Part shown: positions 10,725-20,542 of the stretch, in pieces
Numbering within the stretch: position 1 is the stretch's first letter
How the letters are laid out: each line of letters begins with the position of its first letter
Source: Rhodothermaceae bacterium
Lineage (GTDB): Bacteria > Bacteroidota > Rhodothermia > Rhodothermales > Bin80
Assembly (NCBI GenBank): GCA_009838195.1
Contig: VXSC01000008.1
Coordinates: 76,288 to 140,287, forward strand
DNA length: 64,000 nt
Direction of reading: 5' to 3'
The notes under the pieces: model-generated
What the model was told of the DNA's origin: nothing
The model's database searches: none
The model's input: only the letters and a program-made list of their open reading frames with translations
Translations under genes and position numbers: made by a program

Positions 10725-11074
10725 CCGGCTTCTCGAAGTGCAGTGCGGGCCCGATTCAGATCTCGAATCAAAAAATAATCTGTGTCATAGGTTGCAATCG
10801 TTAGGATTGAGAGATCTGCATCCGCCAGTGTCCCCGCAAGCTCAGCCATAATCCCTACAGCGGAAAAATCCAATGGACCCTGACAACCCATCAGATACCA
10901 TCCGCGCTCTGCAGCCTGCTCTGGTGGAATCTGGGACTCCTGACAAATCACAGCAAGCTCTTGTGGTGTTCGTGTGATTGATGTAAACGGTCCTCGTTCT
11001 GCCCACACGGGAATTTTGCTTGCAGGTGGAAAGCGGAGTACTGCAAAAGGCTCTGGATATTCTATTAGCACCAT
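10682..11074 (-). CDS. ACT-domain protein (CASTOR/ACT_7-like)
   Basis: A protein of about 130 residues with the pattern of small double-ACT proteins of the ACT_7 type: FAVLRFPP, the central FTSITRTPQELAVICQE strand, ERGWYLMGCQGPLDFSAVGIMAELAGTLA and SILTIATYDTDYFLI. Such proteins are thought to bind amino acids; no enzymatic role is known. The ATG at 11074 lies 4 nt after the gltX stop and fits the family N-terminus best; in-frame starts at 11101 and 11119 would overlap gltX. Position directly behind gltX suggests co-transcription and perhaps a glutamate-related sensor role, which is inference. Confidence 0.82.
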   Translation of the reverse strand: MVLIEYPEPFAVLRFPPASKIPVWAERGPFTSITRTPQELAVICQESQIPPEQAAERGWYLMGCQGPLDFSAVGIMAELAGTLADADLSILTIATYDTDYFLIRDLNRARTALREAGHEVIRASSSETSI

Positions 11075-11078
11075 TGCA

Positions 11079-12560
11079 TCAGTCCAGAAGGTGGACTGCA
11101 TTCCGTAGGCGTCGGACACATGTATCCCGACCTAGTACATGAAGAAGTGCGAAGAGGCTTGGCCCAGCAGTAGTTCCGCTGACTGCAAGCCGCACCGGAT
11201 GGATGATCCGCCCCGCTCCTACTCCACGCTCCTCTGCTAACGCTCTCAGTTCCGTTTGAAGCGTTTCTTCGTCAAACGATTTAATTGCCTCCAGGCGGTC
11301 GGCGTACCCCTGTACCAAGTCTGCTGCATCTGCCTTCCACCGTTTTTTGACACCAGCCGGATCAAACCTTTCTGGATCTACAAAGCAGTAGCTGAATCGA
11401 GTGGAGAGATCCTCCGCGTGCTCCATTCGGTCGCGAACCAGAAGGCACACCTCCTGCAAAAAGCGATGATCCTGGACCTGAATACCGTGTGCTTCAAGAA
11501 ATGGCAGAGCCCGATTGGCAAGTGCTTCGATATCCAAACGTCGAAGATGTTGGCCATTGAACCAGTTCAGCTTATTCAGGTCGAATTGTGCTGGTGCTGA
11601 ACCAACCCGTTCCAGGCTGAATACCTGCTCTAAATCTTTGAGCCCGAAAACTTCCTCTTCCGATCCGGGATTCCATCCCAGGAAAGCAAGAAAATTCACG
11701 ACAGCCTCAGGCTCGAACCCACGTGCACGATAATCCCGCACATTGATTGGAATCCCTTGTCGCTCAGCACTCCGCTTGGAGAGTTTTCCGCCAGTTGGGC
11801 TCAAAATCAACGGCAAATGCGCCATCTTGGGCGGCTGCCAGCCAAGCATCTTGTAAAGCAGAATATGTTTGGGTGTAGAAGGAATCCACTCATCACCTCG
11901 GATTACATGAGAAATCGCCATATGGTGGTCATCCACTACATTCGCTAAATGATAGGTCGGCATGCCATCCGACTTGATCAGAACTTGATCATCAATGCTT
12001 TCAGAAGAGACCTTTACAGTCCCTTTGATGAGATCATGGAACTGCACTGTTTCGTTTTCAGGAACACGCAGTCGAATGACATGCTCTTCTTTTGCATCCA
12101 ACCGCCGTTGAACAACGTCACCGGATTGAGTCAGGCTGTTATCCATTTGACGCCGCGTCCCTATACCGTACGCCGCATTGGTTTTCCGGAGTGCAGCAAT
12201 CGAATCTGGAGAATCAAACGCATAATAAGCATGCCCGGAGGCCACTAGCGACTCTGCGTATTTCACATACAGAGACTGGCGCTCTGACTGGCGATAGGGA
12301 CCATAGCTACCTCCCTGTTCCGGCCCCTCATTAACCTCCAACCCACACCACCATAATGCCTGAGCGATATCATTCTCTGCATCGGCGACAAACCGTGCAC
12401 GATCGGTGTCTTCTATGCGAAGAACCAGATGACCTCCCTGGCTGCGCGCAAACAGGTAGCAATAAAGCGCGGTCCTTAGGCCCCCAATGTGCAGATAACC
12501 TGTGGGGCTTGGAGCAAATCTAACACGGATTGACGAGCGATTGAATTCTTGCGTACCCAC
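11079..12560 (-). CDS. gltX: Glutamyl-tRNA synthetase
   Basis: Attaches glutamate to tRNA-Glu. The 493-residue class I synthetase has RFAPSPTGYLHIGGLRTALY (HIGG at residues 24-27), the RIEDTD(R) segment, VIRGDEWIPSTPKHILLY and the KLSKR signature near residue 258, then a C-terminal helical anticodon-binding domain. The start is GTG at 12560; no ATG lies at a sensible position. The adjacent glnS and gltX converge. With a dedicated GlnRS present, GluRS is presumably discriminating, but this cannot be read from the sequence alone. The 283 nt upstream hold no recognisable gene. Confidence 0.95.
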   Translation of the reverse strand: MGTQEFNRSSIRVRFAPSPTGYLHIGGLRTALYCYLFARSQGGHLVLRIEDTDRARFVADAENDIAQALWWCGLEVNEGPEQGGSYGPYRQSERQSLYVKYAESLVASGHAYYAFDSPDSIAALRKTNAAYGIGTRRQMDNSLTQSGDVVQRRLDAKEEHVIRLRVPENETVQFHDLIKGTVKVSSESIDDQVLIKSDGMPTYHLANVVDDHHMAISHVIRGDEWIPSTPKHILLYKMLGWQPPKMAHLPLILSPTGGKLSKRSAERQGIPINVRDYRARGFEPEAVVNFLAFLGWNPGSEEEVFGLKDLEQVFSLERVGSAPAQFDLNKLNWFNGQHLRRLDIEALANRALPFLEAHGIQVQDHRFLQEVCLLVRDRMEHAEDLSTRFSYCFVDPERFDPAGVKKRWKADAADLVQGYADRLEAIKSFDEETLQTELRALAEERGVGAGRIIHPVRLAVSGTTAGPSLFALLHVLGRDTCVRRLRNAVHLLD

Positions 12561-12843
12561 GATGAAGTTTGAATAATTGTGATTGATTCATCTCAAGGAA
12601 ACATGAGACCATCCAGCGTCCGCTTATGGCATACCACCTTGTCGGATGGGTTTTAACAAACACTTTGTGCATTGTTCGCTCATCCAACAGCCACCTATTT
12701 TGAGCTTACCTTAAAACAACCTAACAACCACACAAAATTCCTGGAATTTTTTCGGAAGAAACAGATCGGCTCAAATAGTTCGCCTGCTCGAAGCGGAGAG
12801 GGTTAGTGTAGAGTTGTAATCTCCGAGTTTCGGAGGGCGACGA

Positions 12844-13878
12844 CTAGAATGACTGGAACTGCCAGACTACAAGCGTTCTATTGCCCCTCTCACCGGATGG
12901 AAGTAGCTCATACCCCCCGAACGTATACATGAGCCCATTCTTTGTTAACTCAATGTTCAAACCTCGCAAATCCTTGGTGCTTATGCCAGTCTCTGTGTCC
13001 ATATTCACAATGTTCATGTTGAATTCAGCAGGCTCCTCAAACGTCACCATGCGGTGGTTTTGGTCCAACCCATAGATTGCCTTAGAGTACGTAAACTCGC
13101 GCGCAAGTTCCTCCAGTTGAGAATTGAAAATGCTCCTACTCCGAGCAGTCGCATCTCGCTCAGGGGGCCGATAGGACATAGGCCGAAAAAGTACTGGATC
13201 GCTCCCTAGCCATAGAGGCTCCCCATCACTACTCTCTGCGTAGCGGTAGAATATTCCACGATCAAAGCACGCGATCTGGTGCCCGGTATTGCCCCACCCC
13301 GCAGCAGTTGATAGTGGAAACCTAGGCTTCCTGAGATTATAATTTCGCACGTTACCCGATTCAAGGGAGTAGGCATGGATCTGGGGAGACCACCTTCTCT
13401 TATGATTCATGAAGTAAACCGTGTCCTGTCGCTCACAAAATGATGGAAAATTGGGCGGTATCTTCGAGAGTCGCTGGTCACATGATCCGTCTGCGTTGAG
13501 AACATAGACTCCCCTAGATGTGACCACGACCACGCCACCGTTCTTCAGAAATCGTGCTGACCACAAGATCCCGCTATCATTCGAACTACACTGTGAGATG
13601 TCAGTCGTACGGACATGCCGACCGAAAGCTGTAAAAACGTGCACTGGCCCTACCGGAAAATCCATCACCAGGAATTCGCCTTGATCAGATAGATCTACAA
13701 AGCCAAGTGTGCCAAAGGGCACCGAGGCATCAAAACGAATCGTATCTATCGGAGTGAAGAGATTGTCAAACTCCATGAAGTTCGATTCAATCACTCGGTA
13801 TTGTGGACTTGGTGTATGACACGCTGATAGGGACATCAACCAGAAGACACTAATAATCGAACCTATCCTGTACAACAT
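12844..13878 (-). CDS. Six-bladed beta-propeller-type lipoprotein
   Basis: A predicted outer lipoprotein of about 344 residues. The signal peptide ends in a lipobox with Cys (SLSAC) near residue 20. The rest shows repeating beta-strand blocks (FDNLFTPIDTIRFD, GEFLVMDFPVGPVHVFTAFGRHVRT, NGGVVVVTSRGVYVLNADG) like NHL or six-bladed-propeller lipoproteins of Bacteroidota, but it lacks the clear GQGPGEF motif seen in the lipoprotein at 23172. A TTG at 13887 is an alternative start; the ATG at 13878 gives a better signal peptide. Function unknown; ligand or surface-glycan binding is possible. The 277 nt between it and the divergent isomerase gene hold nothing recognisable. Confidence 0.7.
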   Translation of the reverse strand: MLYRIGSIISVFWLMSLSACHTPSPQYRVIESNFMEFDNLFTPIDTIRFDASVPFGTLGFVDLSDQGEFLVMDFPVGPVHVFTAFGRHVRTTDISQCSSNDSGILWSARFLKNGGVVVVTSRGVYVLNADGSCDQRLSKIPPNFPSFCERQDTVYFMNHKRRWSPQIHAYSLESGNVRNYNLRKPRFPLSTAAGWGNTGHQIACFDRGIFYRYAESSDGEPLWLGSDPVLFRPMSYRPPERDATARSRSIFNSQLEELAREFTYSKAIYGLDQNHRMVTFEEPAEFNMNIVNMDTETGISTKDLRGLNIELTKNGLMYTFGGYELLPSGERGNRTLVVWQFQSF

Positions 13879-14155
13879 ATTTGTCAATTACAACTCTCTA
13901 GAAATATAGGCAGAAACTGCCCTTTTCAATCCCTCCGAACAGCAATTTTCATTTTCACCATTACATTCATCTCCATTCCTACAATTTCATTGAAGTAGGC
14001 TGACCTCGCGCACTACGTCTGACGAAATGATAATATCCAATCCCCGATCCGACAAACAATGGTTTCCTAGATTAAACTAGCGAATTGAGTGATCTACGGA
14101 ACCGTTATAGCTGATCATGGTGCAACAGCGGTTCCAAAAAATCAGATTTTCATAG

Positions 14156-16156
14156 ATGAAGTTCGTTCGCTGTGCTGCTTTACTCGCAGCAGTATTCCTA
14201 CTCTCAGATGCCTCTGCTCAGAATACAATCGTGGCAGAAATTGATGGAAAATCTCTGACACTGCAAGAGTTTGAACAGGAATACGCAGAGACTATCGGCG
14301 GTAGAGCCGCTGCGAGTGATGATTCCCTGAAGGAGTATGTCGATTTTTTGGACCGTTATGTGAATTTTCGGCTGAAACTGAAAGAGGCAGATGCTGTCGG
14401 CTACTTTGAAGATGGAGATCTCCTCGCCGAAATCAATGGGCACCGCGCTTCCATTGCAAAATCCCATCTCATTGACAATGAGATTCTAGAACCGATGGTG
14501 CGGGACATTTACGAAAAGCGCAAAGAATACGTCCACGCCAGCCATATTATGGCACTCTTTTCTTCGAATACTCCCTCCCCTGCTGATACCCTGAGAGCCT
14601 GGAATAAGATGCTGACTCTGCAGGATTCTCTCCGAGAAGGTACTCCATTCGGTGACCTTGCAGAACGAATGTCCGATGATCCGTCTGCAAGCAGCCCAAC
14701 ATCCATAAGAGGATATCGTGGAGATCTTGGATGGTTTACCGGAGGGCAAATGATTGAGCCATTCGAAATTGCTGCCTATAACACTCCCATTGGAGGAATA
14801 TCTGACATCATCCGCAGTTCTTACGGCTACCATATTCTCACGGTCCATGATCGTGAGACAACCAAGCCAGACTATCTCGCCTCACATATCATGGTGCGGT
14901 TCCAACGTGCCACGCAGGCCGACACCGCTCGTGCATACGCCAAAATGGATAGCCTAAAAACACTGATTGATCAGGGAATGGATTTTGCCGAAGTCGCAAT
15001 AAACCATTCAGACGATCGGGCAAGCGCGCAGTCTGGAGGCTCCTTGGGAGGGTTGATCCAATTTCGAAACCCTAACCTTGATCGGACCTTTCATGATGCC
15101 CTCTTTGCCCTAAAAACTCCCGGCCAGATATCTGATATCGTTGAAACTCCTTTTGGATTGCATCTGATAAAATTAGACGACATCGTTGCACTGCAAACAT
15201 TGGAACAGTCCTTCGACAGACTAGCCGGGATGGTAGAGAAACTTCCCCGTATCAGAACCGCAGAGGTGGCACTGGAAAAATCACTGCGCGAGCTCTATAC
15301 AAGCACTGTTGATACCCTGTTGTTGACCCGCTTAATTGGAAATGTCCTCCCGGATTCCGTCCAAAAACACCTGCAGAAGTTGGTGGAGAATGACTCCGTC
15401 GGAGCAACACCACTGATTACACTAGAGGACTCGGCCTATACACTGAAAGAGTTTGTCCGCTTTGCATCTACCCAGCCCAATCCAAACAATTCTGGGCTGG
15501 CCTCAACCGGGCAGGTCTTGGTGCACGCGGAGGCCTTCCTTGATGATAAAGTTCTTTTCTATCATTCTTTCGAACTTGAACACACTGACCAGGAGTTCAA
15601 AGAAAAAATGCGAGACTATAGGAATGGGTTTGCCATCTTTAGAATCATGGATGATTCGGTTTGGAGTGCAGCCTCTCAGGATACTCTCCGCCTGCTGCAA
15701 CACTACGAAGCAAACCCTGAGTTGTATCAATGGCCAGACAGATACCGGCTTATAGAGATCTTTGGAGTGTCCGATTCCCTTTTGACCGAAGTAGTGAACC
15801 TGCTGGAACTTGGTGGCGTCTGGGAAGACCTGCAGAATAAGATTGCTGAAGATTCAACATGGACCCTGCAGTTGGATACGGTACTGGTTGCCGAGACCAC
15901 CAACAGTGTCTATGACAATGCGGTCGACCTATCCGTTGGAGGGCATACGGAAATCCTTTCTACACGCAGCCGCAGACTTGTGTTGTATATGGACGGGATG
16001 GAGCCCGCCCGAATGAAAACATTCGAGGAAGCCCTATCCGAGGTTATGGCCGATATCCAGGTTGAACTGGAGCAAAGGCTTCATCACAGGCTGCGCGAAA
16101 AATACCGAGTAACAACTTTCCCTGATCGGCTCAAAAAGGCGTTCCAAGAGCAATGA
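14156..16156 (+). CDS. Periplasmic peptidyl-prolyl isomerase with two parvulin domains
   Basis: A SurA/PpiC-like folding factor of 666 residues. A signal peptide (cleavage after SDASA, about residue 21) is followed by an N-terminal chaperone segment (residues 25-120). Two parvulin domains follow: residues about 125-235 (YVHASHIMALF, DLGWF, SSYGYHILTVHD) and about 238-345 (LASHIMVRF, GGSLGGLIQF, TPFGLHLIKLDD). About 320 further residues contain another chaperone-like region. It overlaps the next gene by ATGA and starts a run of three related genes, so a role in outer membrane or secreted protein assembly is likely. Confidence 0.88.
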   Translation: MKFVRCAALLAAVFLLSDASAQNTIVAEIDGKSLTLQEFEQEYAETIGGRAAASDDSLKEYVDFLDRYVNFRLKLKEADAVGYFEDGDLLAEINGHRASIAKSHLIDNEILEPMVRDIYEKRKEYVHASHIMALFSSNTPSPADTLRAWNKMLTLQDSLREGTPFGDLAERMSDDPSASSPTSIRGYRGDLGWFTGGQMIEPFEIAAYNTPIGGISDIIRSSYGYHILTVHDRETTKPDYLASHIMVRFQRATQADTARAYAKMDSLKTLIDQGMDFAEVAINHSDDRASAQSGGSLGGLIQFRNPNLDRTFHDALFALKTPGQISDIVETPFGLHLIKLDDIVALQTLEQSFDRLAGMVEKLPRIRTAEVALEKSLRELYTSTVDTLLLTRLIGNVLPDSVQKHLQKLVENDSVGATPLITLEDSAYTLKEFVRFASTQPNPNNSGLASTGQVLVHAEAFLDDKVLFYHSFELEHTDQEFKEKMRDYRNGFAIFRIMDDSVWSAASQDTLRLLQHYEANPELYQWPDRYRLIEIFGVSDSLLTEVVNLLELGGVWEDLQNKIAEDSTWTLQLDTVLVAETTNSVYDNAVDLSVGGHTEILSTRSRRLVLYMDGMEPARMKTFEEALSEVMADIQVELEQRLHHRLREKYRVTTFPDRLKKAFQEQ

Positions 16157-16995
16157 GAATTTGGCTGGGAATCACTGCCCTGCTTTTGATCAGCATCTCT
16201 GGCTGCCAGCGGCCCGATTCATCCGACGACTTTGTTGCTCGAGTCGGAGATGCCTACCTGTTACAGTCAGACCTCGATGCCAGTCTCGCAAATCTGGCTT
16301 CCAATCTTGATACCACGCAGGTGCGCAGGCAACTCATTGATCAGTGGATTGATAATGAACTTCTCTATCAGGAAGCACTGCGTTTGCGCTTCTCAAACCG
16401 AGAAGATATCAGACGCCGTCTGGACGAGAGTGCTCGTGCAGTCCTGATTGAAGGATTGATCTCTGACTACCACATGCAGGCTGATCGCGAGATCACTCCG
16501 GTTGATGTGGCTACCTACTATGAAAACAACAGGGAGCAAATGCGTTTTCTGGAACCATTTGTACATATTCGCTATCTGAGTAACCCAAGCCAGGATTCTT
16601 TAGAGCTGGCCCGGCAGTTACTGGATCAGGCAGCCAACCCGGATTCGATATTTGTCACACTGATTGAGCGTTTCAGTAATTCTCCTACTGATGCTCTCGA
16701 AATGAATCAGAACTACCTCCCCGAAACTAGACTCTTTATTGATCAATTCGCGCTTAGCGATCTTCTTAGAAACACCGAGGCCGGACAACCGCCACAAATT
16801 CTGCAGGGAGATTCCCTGTATCATTTCCTACAGGTAATAGCGCGAAATCCGGCGGGTACGATTCCAGAATTACCCTGGGTGGAGACCTTCATTCGAGAGC
16901 AGCTGACGATCCGCTTCAGGAAACAGAATTATACGCGCAGCGTTCAGCACCTACGCGTGGAAGCCGAGTTTCGCGAAGATATTGAGATTAGGTGA
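16153..16995 (+). CDS. SurA-N-like lipoprotein without parvulin domain
   Basis: A predicted lipoprotein of 280 residues. The lipobox is LLISISGC with Cys18. It resembles the N-terminal chaperone module of SurA/PpiD (VARVGDAYLLQSDLDASLANL, then RRQLIDQWIDNELLYQEALRL). The middle and C-terminal parts follow the layout of a PPIase (EPFVHIRYLSNP, SDLLRN), but the glycine-rich FGYHI strand and catalytic residues of a parvulin are missing. It is therefore probably a holdase rather than an isomerase. Overlaps the upstream gene by 4 nt and is 91 nt before surA. Confidence 0.75.
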   Translation: MRIWLGITALLLISISGCQRPDSSDDFVARVGDAYLLQSDLDASLANLASNLDTTQVRRQLIDQWIDNELLYQEALRLRFSNREDIRRRLDESARAVLIEGLISDYHMQADREITPVDVATYYENNREQMRFLEPFVHIRYLSNPSQDSLELARQLLDQAANPDSIFVTLIERFSNSPTDALEMNQNYLPETRLFIDQFALSDLLRNTEAGQPPQILQGDSLYHFLQVIARNPAGTIPELPWVETFIREQLTIRFRKQNYTRSVQHLRVEAEFREDIEIR

Positions 16996-17086
16996 AGATA
17001 TTTTCCAGGGCACCGGCAGCATTCACTAATTGGCCTGCACAATCCGTTCTAGCTGAGTTCCTGGTATAGCTTCCATTTGCATTCGA

Positions 17087-18463
17087 ATGCCCAAATACGC
17101 TCACATTCTCCGGTCGCTCACACTTGTTGCCATATTCCTGGCTCCACATTCCTTCGTGCTGGCACAAGAGGGTGTGGTAGATGAAATTGTGTCGATCGTT
17201 GGGGAGAATAAAATTATCCTGCGCTCAGAGATCGACGGAATCGTGCAGAATATCACGCAACAGCAGAGACTTGAATATAGTGACGAACTCTGGCTCCAGA
17301 CACTACAGCAACTCATTGACCAGGAAGTGCTTGCAGAGCATGCACGACGAGACACCAACATTGTTGTTACTGAAGATCAGGTGGACCAGTCGCTGAACCA
17401 GCGCATCGAAATCATGTCACAGCAACTGGGTGGCGAGGCCAGACTGATAGAAATCTACGGTAAGAGCATCGTTCAGATCCGGGCTGACCTACGCGATGAA
17501 ATACGTGATCGGCTCCTGGCTGAACAATACCAGAGCTCTAAACTCCGCAGTCTGAAGATTACCCCCACCGAGGTACGGGAATGGTTTGCACAATTTCCTA
17601 CCGATTCCCTGCCTGTACTCCCCGCAATCGTACGCGTCTCGCATATTGTTAAGTACCCCGAAGTCCTTCCCGAAGCCACTGAGGAAGCACTTGAGATTAT
17701 CAGTGCAATACGGGATTCGATCACTATGGAGGTGAGTACACTCGAGAGCCTAGCCCGTCGCTACTCGGAAGACACTGGTTCCATCCAAACCGGGGGAAGA
17801 TATGAAGACATGGCATTGGGCGATCTGGTCCCGGAATTTGCTGCAATTGCTGCCCGCATTGATCCAGGCGAATTATCTCAGCCATTCCAAAGCCCATTTG
17901 GGTATCATATCCTTCGAGTGAATGAGCGCGTTGGAGATGTCATAGATTTTAGTCACATCCTCATCAATATTGATCGCTCACGTGCGGATCCGTCAGGGGC
18001 TATCTCAGAACTCGAAGTGATACGAGATTCAATCCTGACCTATGACATTCCCTTCGAACTGATGGCGAGGCGACACTCAGAAGAGGAATCCTCTTCCGAA
18101 ATCGGTGGCCGTGTGATGGACCCGAATTCAGGAGAGCGAGACCTTTTCGTTGATGCCCTAGGACCGGACTGGAAGGATACTACCGACACGCTTGAAATTG
18201 GGCAGATCAGTCAACCGGCAGAAGTTACCCTCCTTGATGGAAACATTGCCTGGCATCTCGTACTGCTCCAGCGCAAAGTACCTTCTCACCGGATCAACAT
18301 CGAAACCGATTATTCTCGTATTCAAACTCTGGCACTGGAAAATAAACGCACCCTGGAAATGCGACGTTGGCTGGACTTACTGCGAGAAGATGTTTTCGTT
18401 GAACTGCTTGGAAAAGCGCTCGAAATACAGCCACCATCCGAAAGTGATTCAGCCAGCAACTGA
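17087..18463 (+). CDS. surA: Periplasmic chaperone/peptidyl-prolyl isomerase SurA
   Basis: SurA escorts outer membrane proteins through the periplasm. A signal peptide ends at HSFVLAQ (about residue 26). The SurA N-terminal domain follows (VVDEIVSIVGENKIILRSEID, LQQLIDQEVLAEHARR), then a first parvulin domain (about 180-285: RVSHIVKYPE, QTGGRYEDMALGDLVPEF, SPFGYHILRVNER) and a second, more degenerate one (about 288-400: DFSHILINID, ESSSEIGGRV). At 458 residues it matches SurA length. Third of three folding-factor genes; moxR starts 4 nt after its stop. Confidence 0.9.
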   Translation: MPKYAHILRSLTLVAIFLAPHSFVLAQEGVVDEIVSIVGENKIILRSEIDGIVQNITQQQRLEYSDELWLQTLQQLIDQEVLAEHARRDTNIVVTEDQVDQSLNQRIEIMSQQLGGEARLIEIYGKSIVQIRADLRDEIRDRLLAEQYQSSKLRSLKITPTEVREWFAQFPTDSLPVLPAIVRVSHIVKYPEVLPEATEEALEIISAIRDSITMEVSTLESLARRYSEDTGSIQTGGRYEDMALGDLVPEFAAIAARIDPGELSQPFQSPFGYHILRVNERVGDVIDFSHILINIDRSRADPSGAISELEVIRDSILTYDIPFELMARRHSEEESSSEIGGRVMDPNSGERDLFVDALGPDWKDTTDTLEIGQISQPAEVTLLDGNIAWHLVLLQRKVPSHRINIETDYSRIQTLALENKRTLEMRRWLDLLREDVFVELLGKALEIQPPSESDSASN

Positions 18464-18467
18464 CATC

Positions 18468-19490
18468 ATGCCACAAATACAAATCAACGAAGAGTCACCA
18501 GTGGAAGACCTTTTCCCCGCCCTCGCCGAAGCCTTACCCTCGGCGTGCAAACGCCTTGAAGGGGAAATTTCAAAAATTATTGTTGGTCAAAAGGAGGTCA
18601 TACGAAATATTCTGGTGTGCCTGTTGGCTCAAGGGCATGTACTGCTTATCGGAGTACCTGGACTCGCAAAAACTCTTCTCATCCGTACGTTGGCGGATGC
18701 ACTGGCCCTGAATTTTACTCGAATCCAGTTCACCCCGGATCTGATGCCCGGTGACATCACAGGTACAGAAATCATTGAAGAGGATAAACGAACCGGCGGA
18801 CGTGCTTTCAAATTTGTCAAGGGGCCCATCTTCGCCAATGTTGTACTCGCAGACGAGGTCAACCGGACTCCCCCAAAGACCCAGGCTGCGCTTCTGGAAG
18901 CGATGCAGGAACATCGCGTTACCGCTGGGGGGAACACCTTCACTCTAGAAGAACCGTTTTTTGTACTTGCCACTCAAAACCCGATTGAGCAGGAGGGAAC
19001 CTATCCTCTGCCCGAAGCGCAACTGGACCGATTCATGCTCAATCTTTGGCTGGATTATCCTTCTCTTGATCAGGAGACCGAAGTCGTTCGCTCAACTACC
19101 GCTGGCCAGACTGTCGTTGTTAGACCTGCAATGTCTCGGACCGAGCTCATTGATTACCAGAAGCTTGTTCGTCATCTACCTGTCGCAAACAACGTCATCG
19201 AATATGCGGTTCGCCTAAGCGCCAGTACACGCCCCAACCGTGAGGGAGCGCCAGATTTTGTCAACGAGTATATCGCATACGGAGCGGGGCCACGTGCTTC
19301 GCAATATCTGATCCTCGGCGCAAAAGCGCTCGCGGCCATTGATGGCCGGTATACTCCCCTGATCAGTGATGTGCAGACACTGGCCACAGCAGTCCTTCGC
19401 CACCGCATCATTGCCAATTTCAATGCGGAGGCGGATGGCGTATCGGTAACCGATCTGATTGAGCGAATCCTTGATACGGTTACCACGTAG
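18468..19490 (+). CDS. MoxR-family AAA+ ATPase
   Basis: A 340-residue MoxR-type ATPase that would act as a chaperone for metalloprotein or membrane complex assembly. Walker A appears as GVPGLAKTLL, a typical MoxR variant, followed by IQFTPDLMPGDITGTE, Walker B VVLADEVNRTPPKTQAALLEAMQE and the sensor segment FFVLATQNPIEQEGTYPLPEAQLDRFML. The ATG at 18468 is the natural start; the frame stays open upstream inside surA. MoxR genes are usually followed by a DUF58/VWA partner, but here the next gene is an EamA transporter, so the partner is elsewhere or lost. Confidence 0.93.
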   Translation: MPQIQINEESPVEDLFPALAEALPSACKRLEGEISKIIVGQKEVIRNILVCLLAQGHVLLIGVPGLAKTLLIRTLADALALNFTRIQFTPDLMPGDITGTEIIEEDKRTGGRAFKFVKGPIFANVVLADEVNRTPPKTQAALLEAMQEHRVTAGGNTFTLEEPFFVLATQNPIEQEGTYPLPEAQLDRFMLNLWLDYPSLDQETEVVRSTTAGQTVVVRPAMSRTELIDYQKLVRHLPVANNVIEYAVRLSASTRPNREGAPDFVNEYIAYGAGPRASQYLILGAKALAAIDGRYTPLISDVQTLATAVLRHRIIANFNAEADGVSVTDLIERILDTVTT

Positions 19491-19576
19491 GCTTACCTTC
19501 GCATTTGGGCGGGGAATCTCCCCATTCGCATCCATCACCGTGACCTGCTGGCTGACTGCTAGCGTGTGATAAAGAT

Positions 19577-20542
19577 ATGTCCCTGCGAGCAGCCAAACTA
19601 CAGCCAACACACGATCTTATCCCGCCACCATCGAAAAATCTCCGGTCTTTCGCATGGATTTCCATTGGGCTAGGATACATGATCTTGGCTGTCTTCTTCT
19701 TCAGCCTGATGTCATTGTTGGCAAAGCTGGTCTCAACGGCCATTCCAACGGGACAGATTGTTCTGGTCAGAGGGGTCGTCGGAAGCATCCTGGCATACTG
19801 GGGAATCCGTGCAATTGGTATCCCGGTCTGGGGAGCCAATAAAAAACTGTTGATTTTTCGAGGGGTAACCGGATTTGGCGCTCTGATGTGCTTCTTCTGG
19901 ACCCTGATTCATCTCCCCCTCGCAGAAGCGACTATACTTTTTTATATGTCTCCCTGCCTCGCGGCAATCCTGGCAACCATCATCCTGCGTGAGCATCTGT
20001 CTATTGGGATGGTGATTGGCTTTTTGATCTGCATCCTTGGAGTAATTCTTGTCATCCAGCCCGAGTTTATTTTCAGTGTGCAGCGACTGCATCTACCATC
20101 TGTCGCTGTGGGAATTCTGGGAGCAATCCTGGCCGCCCTTGCATTCGTATCCGTCCGTAAACTGCGCGAGACCGATCACGCGTTGGTCATCATCTTTTAT
20201 TTCTCATTCGTATCCGCACTTGCAGCTGTCCCCTTCGTAGCCACCCATTATGCAATTCCATCCCTCACGGAGTGGCTGGTATTGATTGGGGTCGGGATCT
20301 GTACCCACACTGCACAGATTTTTCTTACACGCAGTTTGCACCGGGAGCAAACCTCTCGGGCCATGGGAGTGAGTTACATTCAAGTCCTGTTCGCTGTTGT
20401 CTGGGGAATTGTAATCTTTGGAGATCTTCCCAATCTGCTTTCTCTCATCGGAATGATCCTCGTCGCGGGTGGCAGTGTGATTACGGCTCAGCGCCGATCA
20501 GCTAGACATCCAAGTCTTCGGCCTTCCGGGCATTCTCCATAA
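19577..20542 (+). CDS. EamA/DMT-family transporter
   Basis: An inner-membrane drug/metabolite transporter of 321 residues with ten predicted membrane helices in two EamA repeats (first ending near FIFSVQ, second from LPSVAVGILGAI). A short charged cytoplasmic tail follows. The substrate cannot be told. The last 140 bases lie in a 336-bp segment repeated at 27795-28130. Its 3' end overlaps by 41 nt the remnant of a convergent parE gene, and in the ancestral arrangement it would have overlapped the intact parE in the same way. Confidence 0.88.
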   Translation: MSLRAAKLQPTHDLIPPPSKNLRSFAWISIGLGYMILAVFFFSLMSLLAKLVSTAIPTGQIVLVRGVVGSILAYWGIRAIGIPVWGANKKLLIFRGVTGFGALMCFFWTLIHLPLAEATILFYMSPCLAAILATIILREHLSIGMVIGFLICILGVILVIQPEFIFSVQRLHLPSVAVGILGAILAALAFVSVRKLRETDHALVIIFYFSFVSALAAVPFVATHYAIPSLTEWLVLIGVGICTHTAQIFLTRSLHREQTSRAMGVSYIQVLFAVVWGIVIFGDLPNLLSLIGMILVAGGSVITAQRRSARHPSLRPSGHSP

